A stretch of DNA of 64,000 nt from Bermanella sp034112325 (lineage in GTDB: Bacteria > Pseudomonadota > Gammaproteobacteria > Pseudomonadales > Oceanobacteraceae): contig JAWUVO010000038.1 of assembly GCA_034112325.1 (NCBI GenBank), forward strand, positions 1 to 64,000. The letters run 5' to 3'. Position 1 is the stretch's first letter, and each line of letters starts with the position of its first letter. Below the pieces are notes generated by a model, which worked only from the letters and a program-made list of their open reading frames with translations, was not told the origin of the DNA and did no database searches. Made by a program: the position numbers and the translations under genes. Below, in pieces: positions 34,709 through 44,220 of this stretch.

Positions 34709-35641
34709 ATGCTGTTTTCTAAAATATTATCAAGCATGAAAGTGTGGATAGACAGCGATTCAAATTCAAATTCGAATTCAGGAAATAATAAGATACTGTT
34801 TATTAGAGCATTACCATTTATAGCCCTGCATTTAATTTGTGTTTATGCTTTTTTTGAACCGGTTACAGCATTTGCATTAATAGTATGTGCTGTTTCATAT
34901 TCTATTCGGATGTTTTCGATAACGGGTATTTATCACCGCTATTTCTCCCATAAGTCATTTAAGCTTAATAGAGTTTGGCAGTTTATTTTTGCTGTCTTAG
35001 GCTGTGCTGCAGTTCAGCGAGGACCTCTTTGGTGGGCAGCGCATCATAGGCATCATCACCAATTTTCTGATAAAGATAATGATATTCATTCGCCAGTTAA
35101 AAATAGTTTTTTTTGGAGTCATATTGGGTGGTTTATTTCAGATAAGAATTTTCATACGGATTACAGCAGAGTTAAAGATTTTAATAAATTTCCTGAGTTG
35201 GTATGGCTTAATCGATACCATATGATTGTGCCACTATTGTTTGTATTGCTGTCATATTATGCTGGAGCGGCTCTAAATAAGTATAGCCCCGAGTTAATGA
35301 CCAGTGGCTTACATCTAATGTTGTGGGCATTTGCGATACCAACGGTTTTAAGTTGGCATGCCACTTATACAATTAATTCACTTTCACATAAGTATGGAAA
35401 AAAAAGATACCAAACTCATGATCAAAGTCGTAATAACTGGTTGTTAGCATTAATTACTTTTGGTGAGGGTTGGCATAATAATCATCATTATTATCCGGCT
35501 TCTGCACGACAAGGCTTTTACTGGTGGGAAATAGATCTGACCTATTATATTTTAAGATTTCTTGAGTTATTTAAAATCATTCATGACTTAAGGCCCGTGC
35601 CAAAAAAAGCATATGATAAAACTAATATGATAAATAATTAA
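34709..35641 (+). CDS. Delta-9-type acyl (acyl-CoA/lipid) desaturase
   Basis: A membrane di-iron desaturase of the stearoyl-CoA/DesC type. The ATG at 34709 is preferred over the TTG at 34697 because TGAGG precedes it. The three His boxes are HRYFSH (76-81), HRHHH (113-117) and HNNHH (256-260). Around them are SARQGFYWWEIDLTYY and IHDLRPVP, which are typical of delta-9 enzymes. A low-complexity Ser-Asn repeat follows residue 15. It should insert the first cis double bond into saturated acyl chains using oxygen. First gene of a five-gene plus-strand operon. Confidence 0.9.
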   Translation: MLFSKILSSMKVWIDSDSNSNSNSGNNKILFIRALPFIALHLICVYAFFEPVTAFALIVCAVSYSIRMFSITGIYHRYFSHKSFKLNRVWQFIFAVLGCAAVQRGPLWWAAHHRHHHQFSDKDNDIHSPVKNSFFWSHIGWFISDKNFHTDYSRVKDFNKFPELVWLNRYHMIVPLLFVLLSYYAGAALNKYSPELMTSGLHLMLWAFAIPTVLSWHATYTINSLSHKYGKKRYQTHDQSRNNWLLALITFGEGWHNNHHYYPASARQGFYWWEIDLTYYILRFLELFKIIHDLRPVPKKAYDKTNMINN

Positions 35642-35682
35642 ACTAAAAAATAAATTAAATATAAAATATAATGAGGTGGTAA

Positions 35683-36867
35683 ATGAAATATCAAAAAATA
35701 ATTATAGATCTGTTAGATAAAAGTGTAGTTGGAAGTCATTTAGTTATGAAAATTAATGGCGAGACTTTCCACTTTGGCGACATTTCAAAAGAGATTAATG
35801 TCTTTATGAATATTAATAATAGCCAAAGCCTTTTCAGGAATTTAATAACGGATGGGAATTTAGGCTTGGCTGAAAGCTATATGGCCGGAGATTTTAATCT
35901 AGAAAAAGGTGAGATATACGATTTATTAATTATTTTTTTAGAGTCAAGACTAGAAGAGAAAGTCAGAAGTAATCCATCACAGGTACTGGCTATTTTATGG
36001 ATTAGAATAATGAATTTATTTCAGGGTAGGTATAAGAATGTACAATCTCATTATGATATAGGAGATGAGCTATTTGAAACATTTTTAGATCCACATATGA
36101 CTTATTCCTGCGGCTATAAAAATAATCCTTTAGATAGCTTAGAGCAATTACAAATTAATAAATTTGACCGAATATGTCAAAAACTGAGGTTGAAGGAGGG
36201 GGATACACTACTGGATATTGGCTGTGGTTACGGTGGTATGTTGATACATGCTGTTCAAAACTATGGTGTTATAGGTACAGGAATTACAATAAGTAAACAC
36301 CATTGTAAGCTTGCTCAGGAACGAGTTGAAAAACTAGGATTAGGTGATAAGTTAAAAATTGAATTCTTAAGTCATAAAAAAATTAGTGGTAAGTACGACA
36401 AGATTGTCAGTATTGGAATGATGGAACATCTTGTTCGATCAGACTATAAAACCTATACAAAAAACATTTCCAGTTCACTTAAAGATAATGGCTTAGGCCT
36501 TATACACACCATTGGCTGCAATAGCCCAAAAAATCACCATGATCCATTTATTCAGAAATATGTATTTCCTGGTTCGGGTCAACCAAAGTTATCAGAAATT
36601 AGCTACCACTTAGAAAAGGAAAGATTGGCGATACTCGATGTAGAAAATATTGTACGTCATTATGCTCATACTGGGCTTGAGTGGTTCAATCGTTTTAACG
36701 AAAATAAAGTACTTTTGGATGAGAAAAAATACGACCAACGATTTAGGCGGATGTGGGAATACTATCTAAGTTGTGTAGTAGCTGGTGGTACCGCATCTGA
36801 TTCAGCTGTCTATCATGTTTTATTTAGTAAAAGTGCTCGAACAGACTTTCCTCTGCATAGAGTGTAA
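35683..36867 (+). CDS. cfa: Cyclopropane-fatty-acyl-phospholipid synthase
   Basis: SAM-dependent enzyme that adds a methylene bridge across the double bond of phospholipid acyl chains at the inner membrane. The 394-residue protein keeps the SAM motif LLDIGCGYGG (177-186) and the active-site residues known from E. coli Cfa: Cys143 (TYSCGY), Glu248 (GMMEHL), His275 and Ile277 (IHTIG), and the Tyr pair in MWEYYL (360-361). AGGTGG precedes the start. Its position between desaturases means that its substrate is probably made by them. A methylating homologue instead of a true cyclopropane synthase cannot be excluded. Confidence 0.92.
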   Translation: MKYQKIIIDLLDKSVVGSHLVMKINGETFHFGDISKEINVFMNINNSQSLFRNLITDGNLGLAESYMAGDFNLEKGEIYDLLIIFLESRLEEKVRSNPSQVLAILWIRIMNLFQGRYKNVQSHYDIGDELFETFLDPHMTYSCGYKNNPLDSLEQLQINKFDRICQKLRLKEGDTLLDIGCGYGGMLIHAVQNYGVIGTGITISKHHCKLAQERVEKLGLGDKLKIEFLSHKKISGKYDKIVSIGMMEHLVRSDYKTYTKNISSSLKDNGLGLIHTIGCNSPKNHHDPFIQKYVFPGSGQPKLSEISYHLEKERLAILDVENIVRHYAHTGLEWFNRFNENKVLLDEKKYDQRFRRMWEYYLSCVVAGGTASDSAVYHVLFSKSARTDFPLHRV

Positions 36868-36909
36868 TTAGGGCGGTAGTTAATTTTAACTAATTATTAT
36901 GGACTTAAT

Positions 36910-38070
36910 ATGAACACAACTTCTGAGTATCAATCTGAACGCATCCGTTTAGATAGTGAATTTAAGAAATTAAAAGAAAAAATAAAGGCACTTGGTTTAG
37001 ATAAGCCTATGCCTATACCTGTACTTATCCAATATTTTTTACTAGCGTCAATGACTATTGGTTTCGCAATAGCGGCCATGCAGCAAGATAGTTTTATTAT
37101 GATGTTTATTTTTTGTGTTATTTCATCGTTCTCAGCCGTTGGTTTATCCACAAGTTCTCATAGTTGCTCGCATATATCTGTAACCGGAGTACGGTTTATT
37201 GATAAAAGCCTAACTATGTTAGGATTTTCATATATTTTAGGATTTTCATTTAGTTTTTGGCAGTACAAACATGTATATGTTCATCATGCTAACCCTAATA
37301 ACCAAGAGTACGATAATGATATTCGCATTGGACCATTATTTGCGGTAACTGAGACTGATCGAAAAAATGCTACAGGGTTTTATCGCCAATTTCATAAAAT
37401 ACAGTTTCTTATTATTCCATTCGCAATATCACTGAATATAATTGGCTCACAAATTAAAGGATATAAATATTTATTTTTAAAGATCCTCTCTAATAAAAGT
37501 ACAGTTCTTGATTGGGTAGATTTAGTATCATTAACGCTTCACTTTATTTCTTGGTTAGTTTTACCATTATTATTCTTTCCATTAGAAGCTGTGTTAACAG
37601 TATATATTTTGCGCAGCATGATAAACGGTTATTTTGGATTTATTACATTTGCCCCAGCACATTTTCCTAAAGAAGCTGTATGCATGGAAAAAGAAGGTGT
37701 GGACCTTGGGCATGTAAGACGACAGGTTTATGGATCAATTAATTTTCGTACTGGCTGGATAGGTTCCTTGTTATGCCAAGGTGTTGAATATCAGATTGAG
37801 CATCATTTAATTCCTAACGTTTGCCACTTAAATTATCCTAAAATCAGCGTTTTAGTCCAAGAGTTTTGCCAACAGAACCAATTACCTTATCAGACACTAG
37901 GTTGGTGGGAAGGAATTTATAAGTCTTTGCTAGTGTTTAAAACTCCAAAAAAAGTACTGAGTAATGAAGAAGCAATTCTGCTATGCACTACGAAAGCAAA
38001 ATCTCAAAAAACATTGTATATGCCGCAGCCTAATTCTAATCAAGAAATTATGGCCAATGCCATTAGTTAG
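36910..38070 (+). CDS. Front-end-type (QIEHH) fatty-acid desaturase
   Basis: A 386-residue membrane desaturase of the linoleoyl/delta-6 family. His boxes are HSCSH (84-88), HVYVHH (121-126) and the hallmark QIEHH (295-299), in which Gln replaces the first His. Four hydrophobic helices lie at about 40-80, 100-118, 165-180 and 205-245. It has no fused cytochrome b5, as in cyanobacterial DesD. Such enzymes insert a double bond between an existing one and the carboxyl end. It would therefore act after the delta-9 enzyme in the same operon. Confidence 0.88.
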   Translation: MNTTSEYQSERIRLDSEFKKLKEKIKALGLDKPMPIPVLIQYFLLASMTIGFAIAAMQQDSFIMMFIFCVISSFSAVGLSTSSHSCSHISVTGVRFIDKSLTMLGFSYILGFSFSFWQYKHVYVHHANPNNQEYDNDIRIGPLFAVTETDRKNATGFYRQFHKIQFLIIPFAISLNIIGSQIKGYKYLFLKILSNKSTVLDWVDLVSLTLHFISWLVLPLLFFPLEAVLTVYILRSMINGYFGFITFAPAHFPKEAVCMEKEGVDLGHVRRQVYGSINFRTGWIGSLLCQGVEYQIEHHLIPNVCHLNYPKISVLVQEFCQQNQLPYQTLGWWEGIYKSLLVFKTPKKVLSNEEAILLCTTKAKSQKTLYMPQPNSNQEIMANAIS

Positions 38071-38103
38071 GTGTAACGGTTTATACACTACTGAGGATAT
38101 AAT

Positions 38104-39141
38104 ATGGAACAAATGATTGAAGGTACTCAAACACTAATTTTAAAAAATGGAAGTCGCATTCTAAAAAAACCCAGCTTGCCTAGTAAGTTCACCAAGTTTA
38201 ACCCTTTAATGCTGGCAAGACATATATTGTTGATGTTTTTAATCTGGTGTATACCAGCTTATATCGCTCATGAGTTAATTGTCCATTTTGGTTTTTTGGC
38301 TTCATTACCTGGGGTGTTATTGTGTGCATGGTTTGCAAGTTATGGCTTGTCTTATGGGCAGTGGATTGGTCACGATGGTTGCCATGGTGCTTCATTACCC
38401 AACAAAGAAAAGGGCATGATGTTAGGCACTTTTTTCGCTTCAGCTACTCCCTTTTATTCAAATATCGGATTTTCTATTTACCATTTAGAGCACCATGCTC
38501 ATGTAAATACAAATAAGGACGCAGACACCCATTATTATAGTAAATATAATAGTTTATTCTCTCGACTGTTTATTGTTCGTATTAAAAAAAATCGTGATTA
38601 TTTGAAAGGTGTTTATACGATTTTTAAACAAAAAGGCTCTTTTGGTCCATTTGACGCACAGCAGACCCGTCGCCAAATTATTTTTAATGTAATTTCAGCT
38701 GTATTTTGGTTATGTATTTACGGCGTTATATTTTACTTTGATGTTATCTACTTTTTGACACTGGTTGTACTACCTACTCTTAGTTTAGCTATTTTTTCAG
38801 GATGCTTAACTTATCAGCAGCATGCAAATACAGGCGATACCGTTGCTGATGATTATTGGAGAAATTCACGTTCATTAACTAGTTGGTTTTGGACAGTTGT
38901 TTATGGTGGTGGAAATTATCATTTAGAGCATCATCTGTATCCTAGGGTTCCGGTTTGGAATTTACATAAAGTCCATAAATACTTAAAAAAACAAGGGTTT
39001 TACAATCAAAGTGGTATGCATTTTGATAGTGATGCTATATCTGGGTATCGTTATTTCAAACCCTCTTTTAAATATCCTTCAGAACATATAAAAACTGATA
39101 GCGCGGATATTTACCAAGACCATCCTTCTAAAGCATACTAA
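38104..39141 (+). CDS. Fatty-acid desaturase-family protein (HDGCH/HLEHH type)
   Basis: A 345-residue membrane protein of the FA_desaturase superfamily, with His boxes HDGCH (90-94), HLEHHAH (127-133) and HLEHH (273-277). The first box and HVNTNKDADTHYY resemble the acyl-lipid desaturase/hydroxylase and carotenoid-ketolase branch more than the two upstream desaturases, so it could desaturate (delta-12-like), hydroxylate or ketolate. Four hydrophobic segments are visible. It lies 33 bases after the QIEHH gene, so it is in the same operon. Confidence 0.8.
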   Translation: MEQMIEGTQTLILKNGSRILKKPSLPSKFTKFNPLMLARHILLMFLIWCIPAYIAHELIVHFGFLASLPGVLLCAWFASYGLSYGQWIGHDGCHGASLPNKEKGMMLGTFFASATPFYSNIGFSIYHLEHHAHVNTNKDADTHYYSKYNSLFSRLFIVRIKKNRDYLKGVYTIFKQKGSFGPFDAQQTRRQIIFNVISAVFWLCIYGVIFYFDVIYFLTLVVLPTLSLAIFSGCLTYQQHANTGDTVADDYWRNSRSLTSWFWTVVYGGGNYHLEHHLYPRVPVWNLHKVHKYLKKQGFYNQSGMHFDSDAISGYRYFKPSFKYPSEHIKTDSADIYQDHPSKAY

Positions 39142-39155
39142 TAGAGGATAGAGAT

Positions 39156-40055
39156 ATGTGGGCTACATTAGTTGATACTGTTCCATTAAATATTACTAGG
39201 CGTAAATCTCTAGACACTTTTGATAGTAAGTTCGACATTCTTACAATGGAGTTAGATCAAGGCGTTATACGTTATCAAATTGCTGGTGAAGGACCTAATT
39301 TAGTTATTGCCTGTGACCCACCTTCTACACTTGCTTCATACCAAATATTATTAGCAACACTTGCCAACGATTTTAGAGTGATTGTATTTGAACAGCCTGG
39401 TTTTGGTTTTAGTTATCCTAAAAATAACTTTGATTTCTCGTTTGATTCTTATAAAAAATTAATTTCAGGTTTTCTAGACCGTTTAAACTTAAATAAATAT
39501 ATTTTATCATTACCTTGTGTCGCTGGTTTTTCAGCAATTGAGATTGCCAATTTAAATCCAGATATAATTACTCACATTGTTCTGATTCAGACACCTAGTT
39601 GGAAAGGTATTAAGGCTTGGGCAATTGGGCGTGATAGTAAACGTATTTTACAAAAACCGATTATTGGTCAATTGGCTTTAATGGCGTTGAAAAAGAAACG
39701 AGTTGGAGATTGGTATTCTAGTGTTATTGCAAATCCTAATAATTCTAAAGCGTTTTCAAGTGATACACTCGGTCAATTTAATCATGGTGCATGTTTTTGT
39801 CTTGCCTCAGCATTTCAACAATATATATTTTCTGCCGACCCGGTTCTTATAACCCCTAGCCAGCCAACATTATCGGTATGGGGAGGGAACGATGAATCTC
39901 ATAGTTTTACAGATATTAAAGGCATAAAAACACTTATCCCTCATGCTATCTGCGTGACTTTTGATGATTGTGGGCATTCTCCTGAAATTGAGAATCCAAT
40001 TAAATTTTCAAATTTATTAAAATCGTTCATTTTTAATTCCGATGCCTTACGCTAG
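39156..40055 (+). CDS. Alpha/beta hydrolase with a Cys nucleophile, end of the desaturase operon
   Basis: A 299-residue alpha/beta-hydrolase-fold protein. The usual GxSxG elbow is replaced by LPCVAG, which places Cys121 at the nucleophile position. Asp246 (VWGGND) and His274 (DDCGHSPEIENP) complete a triad in the usual order. Cys nucleophiles occur in this fold in dienelactone hydrolases and PHA synthases and favour thioester or acyl-transfer chemistry. No signal peptide. It follows the third desaturase by 14 bases, so it belongs to the lipid operon; an acyl-transfer or thioesterase role is inference. Confidence 0.8.
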   Translation: MWATLVDTVPLNITRRKSLDTFDSKFDILTMELDQGVIRYQIAGEGPNLVIACDPPSTLASYQILLATLANDFRVIVFEQPGFGFSYPKNNFDFSFDSYKKLISGFLDRLNLNKYILSLPCVAGFSAIEIANLNPDIITHIVLIQTPSWKGIKAWAIGRDSKRILQKPIIGQLALMALKKKRVGDWYSSVIANPNNSKAFSSDTLGQFNHGACFCLASAFQQYIFSADPVLITPSQPTLSVWGGNDESHSFTDIKGIKTLIPHAICVTFDDCGHSPEIENPIKFSNLLKSFIFNSDALR

Positions 40056-40079
40056 AATTGGCCATATGTTAATCATGCC

Positions 40080-40913
40080 TTAGCCAATATTTAAATCCTT
40101 TAAGCCAGAGGTTATAAGCTTCATACATTCCTCTGGGCCTTCTAATGGTATTAAATGAGCAAAGTTTTTATCCTCTAAAAAAATGGCGTTAGGTTGTTTG
40201 GCCTGCCATTTTTCCCACAGTTTATCTGAGAAAAACATGTTGGCTTTTCCACGTATGGCAATAGTAGGGACGTTAAGTTTATCTAACCTATTCAGATTAT
40301 TGATTAAATAAGGGGCCATTGTATAGTTATGTGCTTCCCATATTTTTGGATATGCTAGCTTCAGCGTTTCTCCCTCTTTTCGGATAGCATGGTCAGCAAA
40401 ATCATTATAACTTTTTTCGCTAAATTTCTTATAGCCTTTAAACTTTTTAATATAAGTTAAATATTCTTCTTTTGTATTCCATGTGTCCGGTTTATTAAGC
40501 GTGCCCTGAACCAGTTTTGAATCATGAATGAATTTTTTAGGCGCAAACTTAAACAACAAAGACATGGGAAAACTAAGCATGGCGGGTTCGATTAATACTA
40601 GGGCTTTAAATAAATCGGGACGTTTAATTGCAGCTAGTACCGTACAGCTGGCACCAAGACTATGACCAATAGCAATAACCGGTTTGCCTTGAGTTTCTAT
40701 TTGTCTAATTAGGTCGTCGGCAAAAATATCCCAATTATTATGATCTGGTTTACCTGCATTTATCTGTGTAGCACGACTTTGAATGGCGTAAACCTCAAAC
40801 TTTTGGTTTAACGCAGCTAAAAATCGTTGATAGACGCCAGCAGGAAATCCGTTAGCGTGAGAAAAATAAATTGGCTCGCCCTCACCGGGTAAATGTAGAA
40901 ATGTTGAACTCAT
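40080..40913 (-). CDS. Alpha/beta hydrolase (serine type)
   Basis: A 277-residue soluble alpha/beta hydrolase with elbow AIGHSLGASC and a Leu-rich cap region. The N-terminus contains FSHANGFPAGVYQRFL, often seen in this housekeeping hydrolase family of gammaproteobacteria. The catalytic acid would lie after PTIAIRGKANMFFSD and the His in NFAHLIPLEGPEE. It is convergent with the lipid operon and not similar in detail to the island hydrolases. Substrate unknown. Confidence 0.8.
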   Translation of the reverse strand: MSSTFLHLPGEGEPIYFSHANGFPAGVYQRFLAALNQKFEVYAIQSRATQINAGKPDHNNWDIFADDLIRQIETQGKPVIAIGHSLGASCTVLAAIKRPDLFKALVLIEPAMLSFPMSLLFKFAPKKFIHDSKLVQGTLNKPDTWNTKEEYLTYIKKFKGYKKFSEKSYNDFADHAIRKEGETLKLAYPKIWEAHNYTMAPYLINNLNRLDKLNVPTIAIRGKANMFFSDKLWEKWQAKQPNAIFLEDKNFAHLIPLEGPEECMKLITSGLKDLNIG

Positions 40914-41082
40914 AATAAATAACCTATAAATCGATGATGTTAGAGTGTCATAGGCATCTGCATATTGGAATGATCATAATTAGCGAATAAGTTACCTAAG
41001 TGAACGAATGATTGTGCAAGCTTTAGGCTAAAATCTGCTATGATTCAACTATCAACATTCTAATATTTCTGCAGGTTTCGTC

Positions 41083-42471
41083 TTGAGCACAAACAGTTTT
41101 TCTTCTTTAGCACTTCACCCCAATCTTTTAACCAACTTAGATTCGTTGGGTTATGCATCCATGACGGAGATACAAGAGCAAAGCTTACCGCATATTTTAG
41201 CCGGTAAAGATGTCATTGCTCAGGGTAAAACTGGCTCTGGTAAAACGGCAGCATTCGCTTTGGGCTTACTGCAAGCTTTGGATGTTAAGCGTTATTACGT
41301 GCAATCAATCGTCTTATGTCCCACCCGTGAACTAGCCGATCAGGTGGCAAAAGAGATTCGTAAACTAGCTCGAACCATCCACAATATTAAAGTACTTACC
41401 CTATGTGGCGGCATGCCATTTGGTCCACAAATTGGTTCATTAGAACATGGTGCTCATATAATAGTAGGCACACCAGGGCGCATAGAAGAGCATGTACGCA
41501 AAGGCACATTAGAGCTTGATCGTGTATCTACCTTGGTACTAGACGAAGCCGATCGCATGTTAGAAATGGGTTTTCAAGAGTCTCTAGACAACATAATTGC
41601 CGACATACCGTCAGACAGACAAACCTTGTTATTTAGTGCCACCTTTCCCGACAAAATAGAAGCCATATCGCAACGTATTATGTCATCGCCGGTAAGAGTA
41701 GAAGTAGAGTCGAAACACGATGACAGCAGTATTAAGCAGCAGTTTTTCAAAGTTGCGGATAATAGCGAGCGCTTAGATGCCGTCCGCCTGTTATTGCTTA
41801 AGCACAAACCTCAAAGTGCGGTTGTGTTTTGTGCCACCAAGCGCGAGTGCCAAGAAGTTCGTGACGACTTAGCCGCAGATGGCTTTAGTGTGGTGGCGTT
41901 ACACGGTGATTTAGAGCAGCGTGATCGCGACCAAACTCTAGTGCGTTTTTCTAATGGCAGCGCGTCGGTGTTAGTGGCTACAGATGTAGCCTCTCGCGGA
42001 CTAGACATAGACAACTTAGACGCTGTAATAAACTACCAAATGGCACGAGACCCTGAAATACACGTCCATAGAATTGGACGAACTGGGCGTGCAGGCAGTA
42101 ATGGCTTAGCATTCACAATTTTTGTGCCTAAAGAGCAGTATAATATTGGAATTCTTGAAGAGTATTTAGGTATTAAAATAAATACCGACGAACTACCAAG
42201 AGCCAGTACTTTAAATGAACCTGTTTATTATGCCGATATGGTCACCTTGCAATTAGACGGTGGGAAAAAGCAAAAGATTCGCCCTGGAGATATTCTTGGT
42301 GCGCTAACAGGCGATAATGGCATTGAAGGCTCTCAAGTTGGTAAAATCAACATGTATGATAACTGGGCGTATGTAGCTGTACATGTTGATGCGGCAAAAA
42401 CAGCACTAAGAAAAATTAGTGAAGGAAAAATGAAGGGTCGTTCAATTAGAGTTAGACGCTTGCGCGGCTAG
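41083..42471 (+). CDS. dbpA: ATP-dependent RNA helicase DbpA
   Basis: DEAD-box helicase activated by 23S rRNA helix 92 in 50S assembly. The 462-residue protein has Q-motif TEIQEQSLP, Walker A AQGKTGSGKT, DEAD as LVLDEADRM, SAT as FSATF and HRIGRTGRAG. The C-terminal DbpA RNA-binding domain is recognisable (IRPGDILGALTGDNGI, GRSIRVRRLRG). The start is a TTG at 41083; there is no ATG early enough to keep the conserved N-terminus. Confidence 0.94.
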   Translation: MSTNSFSSLALHPNLLTNLDSLGYASMTEIQEQSLPHILAGKDVIAQGKTGSGKTAAFALGLLQALDVKRYYVQSIVLCPTRELADQVAKEIRKLARTIHNIKVLTLCGGMPFGPQIGSLEHGAHIIVGTPGRIEEHVRKGTLELDRVSTLVLDEADRMLEMGFQESLDNIIADIPSDRQTLLFSATFPDKIEAISQRIMSSPVRVEVESKHDDSSIKQQFFKVADNSERLDAVRLLLLKHKPQSAVVFCATKRECQEVRDDLAADGFSVVALHGDLEQRDRDQTLVRFSNGSASVLVATDVASRGLDIDNLDAVINYQMARDPEIHVHRIGRTGRAGSNGLAFTIFVPKEQYNIGILEEYLGIKINTDELPRASTLNEPVYYADMVTLQLDGGKKQKIRPGDILGALTGDNGIEGSQVGKINMYDNWAYVAVHVDAAKTALRKISEGKMKGRSIRVRRLRG

Positions 42472-42535
42472 CGGCCAAGTTAAATAGCTGTTGAACTGAC
42501 ACTAGCAATAGAATTGGTAAACAAACAACAGACAT

Positions 42536-42570
42536 AAAAAATGGCCACTATTTATAGCGGCCATTTTTTT
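42536..42570. terminator. Bidirectional terminator after dbpA / nfeD
   Basis: AAAAAATGGCC and GGCCATTTTTTT around a 12-base loop between the convergent dbpA and nfeD-like genes. Confidence 0.88.
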
Positions 42571-42603
42571 ATGTACTATTTTTATCAATCGTTGATTTTC
42601 TGG

Positions 42604-43050
42604 TTAAAGTTTCTCAATAGTAAGTGTCGTGCTGTCTACTGAAATAACTTCAACAGTATCACCAGATTTTAAACAGGTTTCAGATTTAACCTTCCAAAAC
42701 GTATCGCCAATTTGTATGCGTCCCTCAAAATCAATATCGGTTTTCAGCGTTAGCTTTCTTCCAACAAAATGCGCGGTTCGATGATTAAGGTCAGGTCGGT
42801 CGGATAGCTGTAATCTCGCTTGAAAAAAACGCCAATACAAAAGAGAGCAGCTTACGGCTAAAATCGCCCATAACATGAACTGTCCTTCCCATGGCATATT
42901 GCCTACTAACCAGACTATGCAGCCCGTTAACAGGCTGCCAATAGCAGCGCCTAATACAAAACCAGCGGCACCAAATGCTTCGGCAATTAATAGTAATAAA
43001 CCTAAAATTACCCAATGCCAGTGCGAAAATTGTTCAAGCTGTTCCCACAT
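42604..43050 (-). CDS. NfeD-family membrane protein (short form)
   Basis: A 148-residue protein with two to three hydrophobic helices (about 14-55 and 58-75) and a C-terminal OB-fold NfeD domain (RTAHFVGRKLTL, GDTFWKVKSE, GDTVEVISVDSTTLTIEKL). It is the usual partner of the stomatin-like protein encoded 66 bases upstream; together they are thought to organise membrane microdomains or protein quality control. Confidence 0.9.
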   Translation of the reverse strand: MWEQLEQFSHWHWVILGLLLLIAEAFGAAGFVLGAAIGSLLTGCIVWLVGNMPWEGQFMLWAILAVSCSLLYWRFFQARLQLSDRPDLNHRTAHFVGRKLTLKTDIDFEGRIQIGDTFWKVKSETCLKSGDTVEVISVDSTTLTIEKL

Positions 43051-43116
43051 AAATATTCCTCAGTACGCTTGTTACTAACTGTAATGATTTAACTATTGCT
43101 AGTTAAATCAGAGTGG

Positions 43117-44034
43117 CTAGCTGTCTTTTTTCATTTCTTTAAACAGCTCGCCAATACCGGCTACCGAACCAATTATATTACTGGCTTCTAGTGGCATCAT
43201 AATTACTTTACTGTTGTCAGCGCTGCCTATTGTGGTTAACGCCTCGACATACTTCTGTGCAATAAAGTAATTGATTGCTTGGCCATTTCCTTCGCTGATG
43301 GCTTTCGATACAACCTCGGTGGCGGTTGCTTCAGCCTGAGCTAAACGCTCGCGAGCTTCGGCTTCTCTAAATGCCGCTTCACGTGCGCCTTCAGCCTTTA
43401 AAATATCCGCTTGTTTTTCACCAAGTGCCACTTCAATAGCTGCTTGTTTTTCACCTTCCGCTCTTAATATAGAAGCACGTTTATCACGCTCGGCTTTCAT
43501 TTGGTTGGCCATGGACTCAACCAAGTCTCTAGGAGGAGAAATATCTTTAATTTCGATACGTGTGACTTTCAATCCCCATGGGTCGGTTGCTTCATCTACT
43601 TTGCCCAATAGCGCCGCGTTAATCGCATCTCGATTACTTAACATAGCGTCAAGCTCCATAGACCCAAGTACCGCACGTATATTGGTCATTACTAGGTTTT
43701 GCAATGCTCTAGGCAGATCGTTTACTTCATACGATGCTTTTACTGCATCAAGCACTTGGAAAAAACACACCGCGTCAGTAGTAACCATGGCGTTATCGCT
43801 AGAAATCACTTCTTGCGGAGCAATGTCTAATAACTGTTCCATAATATTTTGCTTATGACCAATAGAGTCAATAAAAGGAATAATCAGGTGCAAGCCTGGG
43901 TCCAAGGTTTGAGTGTACTTACCAAAACGTTCCACCGTCCAGTTGAAGCCCTGAGGGACCATTTTAATGCCTTGGGAAATAAATACGGCTGCCAACACGC
44001 CAAAAATAATGACCGTTAATTCTAAGCTAAACAT
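43117..44034 (-). CDS. qmcA: SPFH/Band-7 (stomatin/QmcA-like) membrane protein
   Basis: A 305-residue protein with an N-terminal membrane anchor (about 5-22), the SPFH/PHB domain (VPQGFNWTVERFGKYTQTLDPGLHLI, residues 27-200), then an Ala/Glu-rich coiled coil (ILRAEGEKQAAIEVALGEKQAD). Oligomerises on the inner membrane and pairs with the NfeD-type gene downstream; the order corresponds to qmcA-ybbK in E. coli. Confidence 0.92.
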   Translation of the reverse strand: MFSLELTVIIFGVLAAVFISQGIKMVPQGFNWTVERFGKYTQTLDPGLHLIIPFIDSIGHKQNIMEQLLDIAPQEVISSDNAMVTTDAVCFFQVLDAVKASYEVNDLPRALQNLVMTNIRAVLGSMELDAMLSNRDAINAALLGKVDEATDPWGLKVTRIEIKDISPPRDLVESMANQMKAERDKRASILRAEGEKQAAIEVALGEKQADILKAEGAREAAFREAEARERLAQAEATATEVVSKAISEGNGQAINYFIAQKYVEALTTIGSADNSKVIMMPLEASNIIGSVAGIGELFKEMKKDS

Positions 44035-44220
44035 GGTAACTCCTTTTATGATGATTTGAATTTAGATTAACACAAAAAATGTGCCGTAGGTATTTATCAC
44101 GCTAATAGTAACCCTTGTTTTTAGAGGGTAATTAGACCAATTAATACAGATAATTAGTTTTATTAAGAGTAACTTTATAATATTGTATTCAATAGATTTC
44201 CAGATATTTTTTTAGTTCAA

